A DNA stretch of 7,466 nt, from positions 1-7,466 of the forward strand of contig JAWXBG010000234.1 of assembly GCA_034439875.1 (NCBI GenBank). Direction: 5' to 3'. Shown here one piece after another: positions 6,975-7,466 of the stretch. Each line of letters begins with the position of its first letter. The stretch's first letter is position 1. A model generated the notes under the pieces. It was not told the DNA's origin. It saw only the letters and a list, made by a program, of their open reading frames with translations, and searched no databases. The stretch is from JAWXBG01 sp034439875. Lineage in GTDB: Bacteria; Bacteroidota; Bacteroidia; Flavobacteriales_D; Sanyastnellaceae. The position numbers and the translations under genes are program-made.

Positions 6975-7204
6975 ATGTTTCCCCGAGACATATTCTGTTA
7001 TAAACAAGCCAAAGGAGCCTGTTCTGAACTTAGTAATGAACGACGCAGAGTTGGATGCTCTGCAACTGATATTTGGTGAAGTATTTGGCCGGAATAAAAG
7101 CATTGCAAAAGCTTGAATTTTATAATTTGGTCGAAACGTTAAAGAGGTTTTTAGAGGTTCCGTTAAACTCAGAATCCGCATTGGGATTTGGTATGAAGTG
7201 CTAA
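6975..7204 (+). pseudogene. Small unidentified gene split over three frames
   Basis: No intact gene is present on the plus strand, but protein-like segments follow one another in three frames. From ATG 6975 the first frame gives MFP. The second carries PETYSVINKPKEPVLNL and MNDAELDALQLIFGEVFG (open 6964-7113, stop 7114-7116). The third carries LEFYNLVETLKRFLEVPLN and ends GFGMKC (stop 7202-7204). Both junctions fall at four-base homopolymers, CCCC at 6981-6984 and AAAA at 7107-7110. Removing one base from each would join everything into one 75-residue protein, acidic to mixed, mostly helical in appearance, with no transmembrane segment. I recognise no family. It may be a decayed gene, a gene with two sequencing insertions, or chance. 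It is divergent from pheT and its stop lies 3 bp before repeat copy 2. Confidence 0.35.
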
Positions 7205-7207
7205 TAC

Positions 7208-7466
7208 CGTTTCACTCCATTGGCCTATTACAGCTACTATAATGGCATTTACCATTTCGTGCATGCAAGATGCTGCAGCGCATTGCCCAAAAAAAACTTC
7301 CATTACGCAATGCAGCATGGACTATTTAATAAGCAGAATTGGTATTATCCCGAATCACGCGATAGGCATATCGGAATTCATAGGTCGAACTATTACTTTG
7401 CTCCATCGTGTAGATTCGAGAATCCCGCAGCGCATTAACCTCAAGACACTTCCAATGCGCAATGCG
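7208..7466. repeat. Dispersed intergenic repeat, copy 2 (cut by window end)
   Basis: This copy has the same order and orientation of anchors as 2867-3207: CGTTTCACTCCATTG (7208-7222), GTGCATGCAA, CTGCAGCGCATT, ACTTCCA, CAGCATGGACTATTTAATAA, CCCGAATC, the identical block GTGTAGATTCGAGAATCCC (7408-7426), and a second GCAGCGCATTAACC...ACTTCCAATGCGCAATGC block at the edge. The internal period between the two GCAGCGCATT blocks is 152 bp here (7275 and 7427), against 190 bp in copy 1. The window ends inside the second subunit, so the array may continue. A 72-codon frame crosses it but is not preserved in copy 1. Confidence 0.85.
7270..7318. other. Long hairpin in repeat copy 2
   Basis: ATGCTGC (7270-7276) pairs perfectly with GCAGCAT (7312-7318), and ATTGC (7282-7286) pairs with GCAAT (7307-7311). 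The result is 12 base pairs with a five-base bulge on the left arm and a 20-nt loop. It is the counterpart of the hairpin at 2928-2976. G7272-C7316 replaces the C-G pair found there, and T7274-A7314 replaces its T-T mismatch. Confidence 0.6.

Noticed and set aside
6960..7181. 73-codon minus-strand ORF beyond pheT
   Set aside because: Its composition is rich in Ser, Thr, Phe and Arg without pattern, and it is antisense to the more protein-like plus-strand segments.
7220..7438. 72-codon plus-strand ORF
   Set aside because: It lies wholly inside repeat copy 2, and the frame is not kept in copy 1, so the repeat is not protein-coding.
2867..7466. ald-pheT as cargo of a composite transposon bounded by the direct repeats
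   Set aside because: The repeats are diverged, themselves made of subunits, encode no transposase, and no target-site duplication is evident; both enclosed genes are normal chromosomal genes.

Overview
The window looks like chromosomal DNA from a member of the Bacteroidota. The first gene encodes a full-length PorX-type response regulator (receiver domain plus PglZ/alkaline-phosphatase-like domain), a regulator of the type IX secretion system that is characteristic of this phylum. The alanine dehydrogenase has the N-terminally extended form I associate with Bacteroidota. Most starts lack a Shine-Dalgarno sequence, and several are preceded by matches to the Bacteroidota -7 promoter element TAnnTTTG. 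I cannot assign a genus.

Layout. 1-325 is a tandem array of short GATC-containing palindromic units. 326-491 is an A+T-rich leader with no gene. porX (492-2054, +) is followed after 10 bp by tsaE (2065-2499, +), probably as one operon. A small predicted single-pass membrane protein (2473-2715, -) runs into tsaE tail to tail, and the two ends overlap by 27 bp. 2716-3272 has no convincing gene. Its main content is copy 1 of a roughly 260-340 bp dispersed repeat (about 2867-3207), which ends 66 bp before the preferred start of ald (3273-4493, +). pheT (4503-6911, -) is convergent with ald across a 9-bp gap. Beyond pheT lies what looks like a small gene split over three frames (6975-7204, +), then copy 2 of the dispersed repeat (7208 to the window end, probably continuing).

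Functions. The four firm genes are PorX (secretion/gliding regulation), TsaE (t6A37 tRNA modification), alanine dehydrogenase (alanine/pyruvate interconversion) and the phenylalanyl-tRNA synthetase beta chain. They are conserved genes and not a recognisable defence or mobile system. The less explained parts are the two unrelated intergenic repeat families, the small membrane protein and the split ORF. The two dispersed-repeat copies share a long hairpin in which one base pair differs between copies by a compensatory double change, which hints at selection on structure. I see no tRNA, rRNA, CRISPR array, transposase or complete mobile element.
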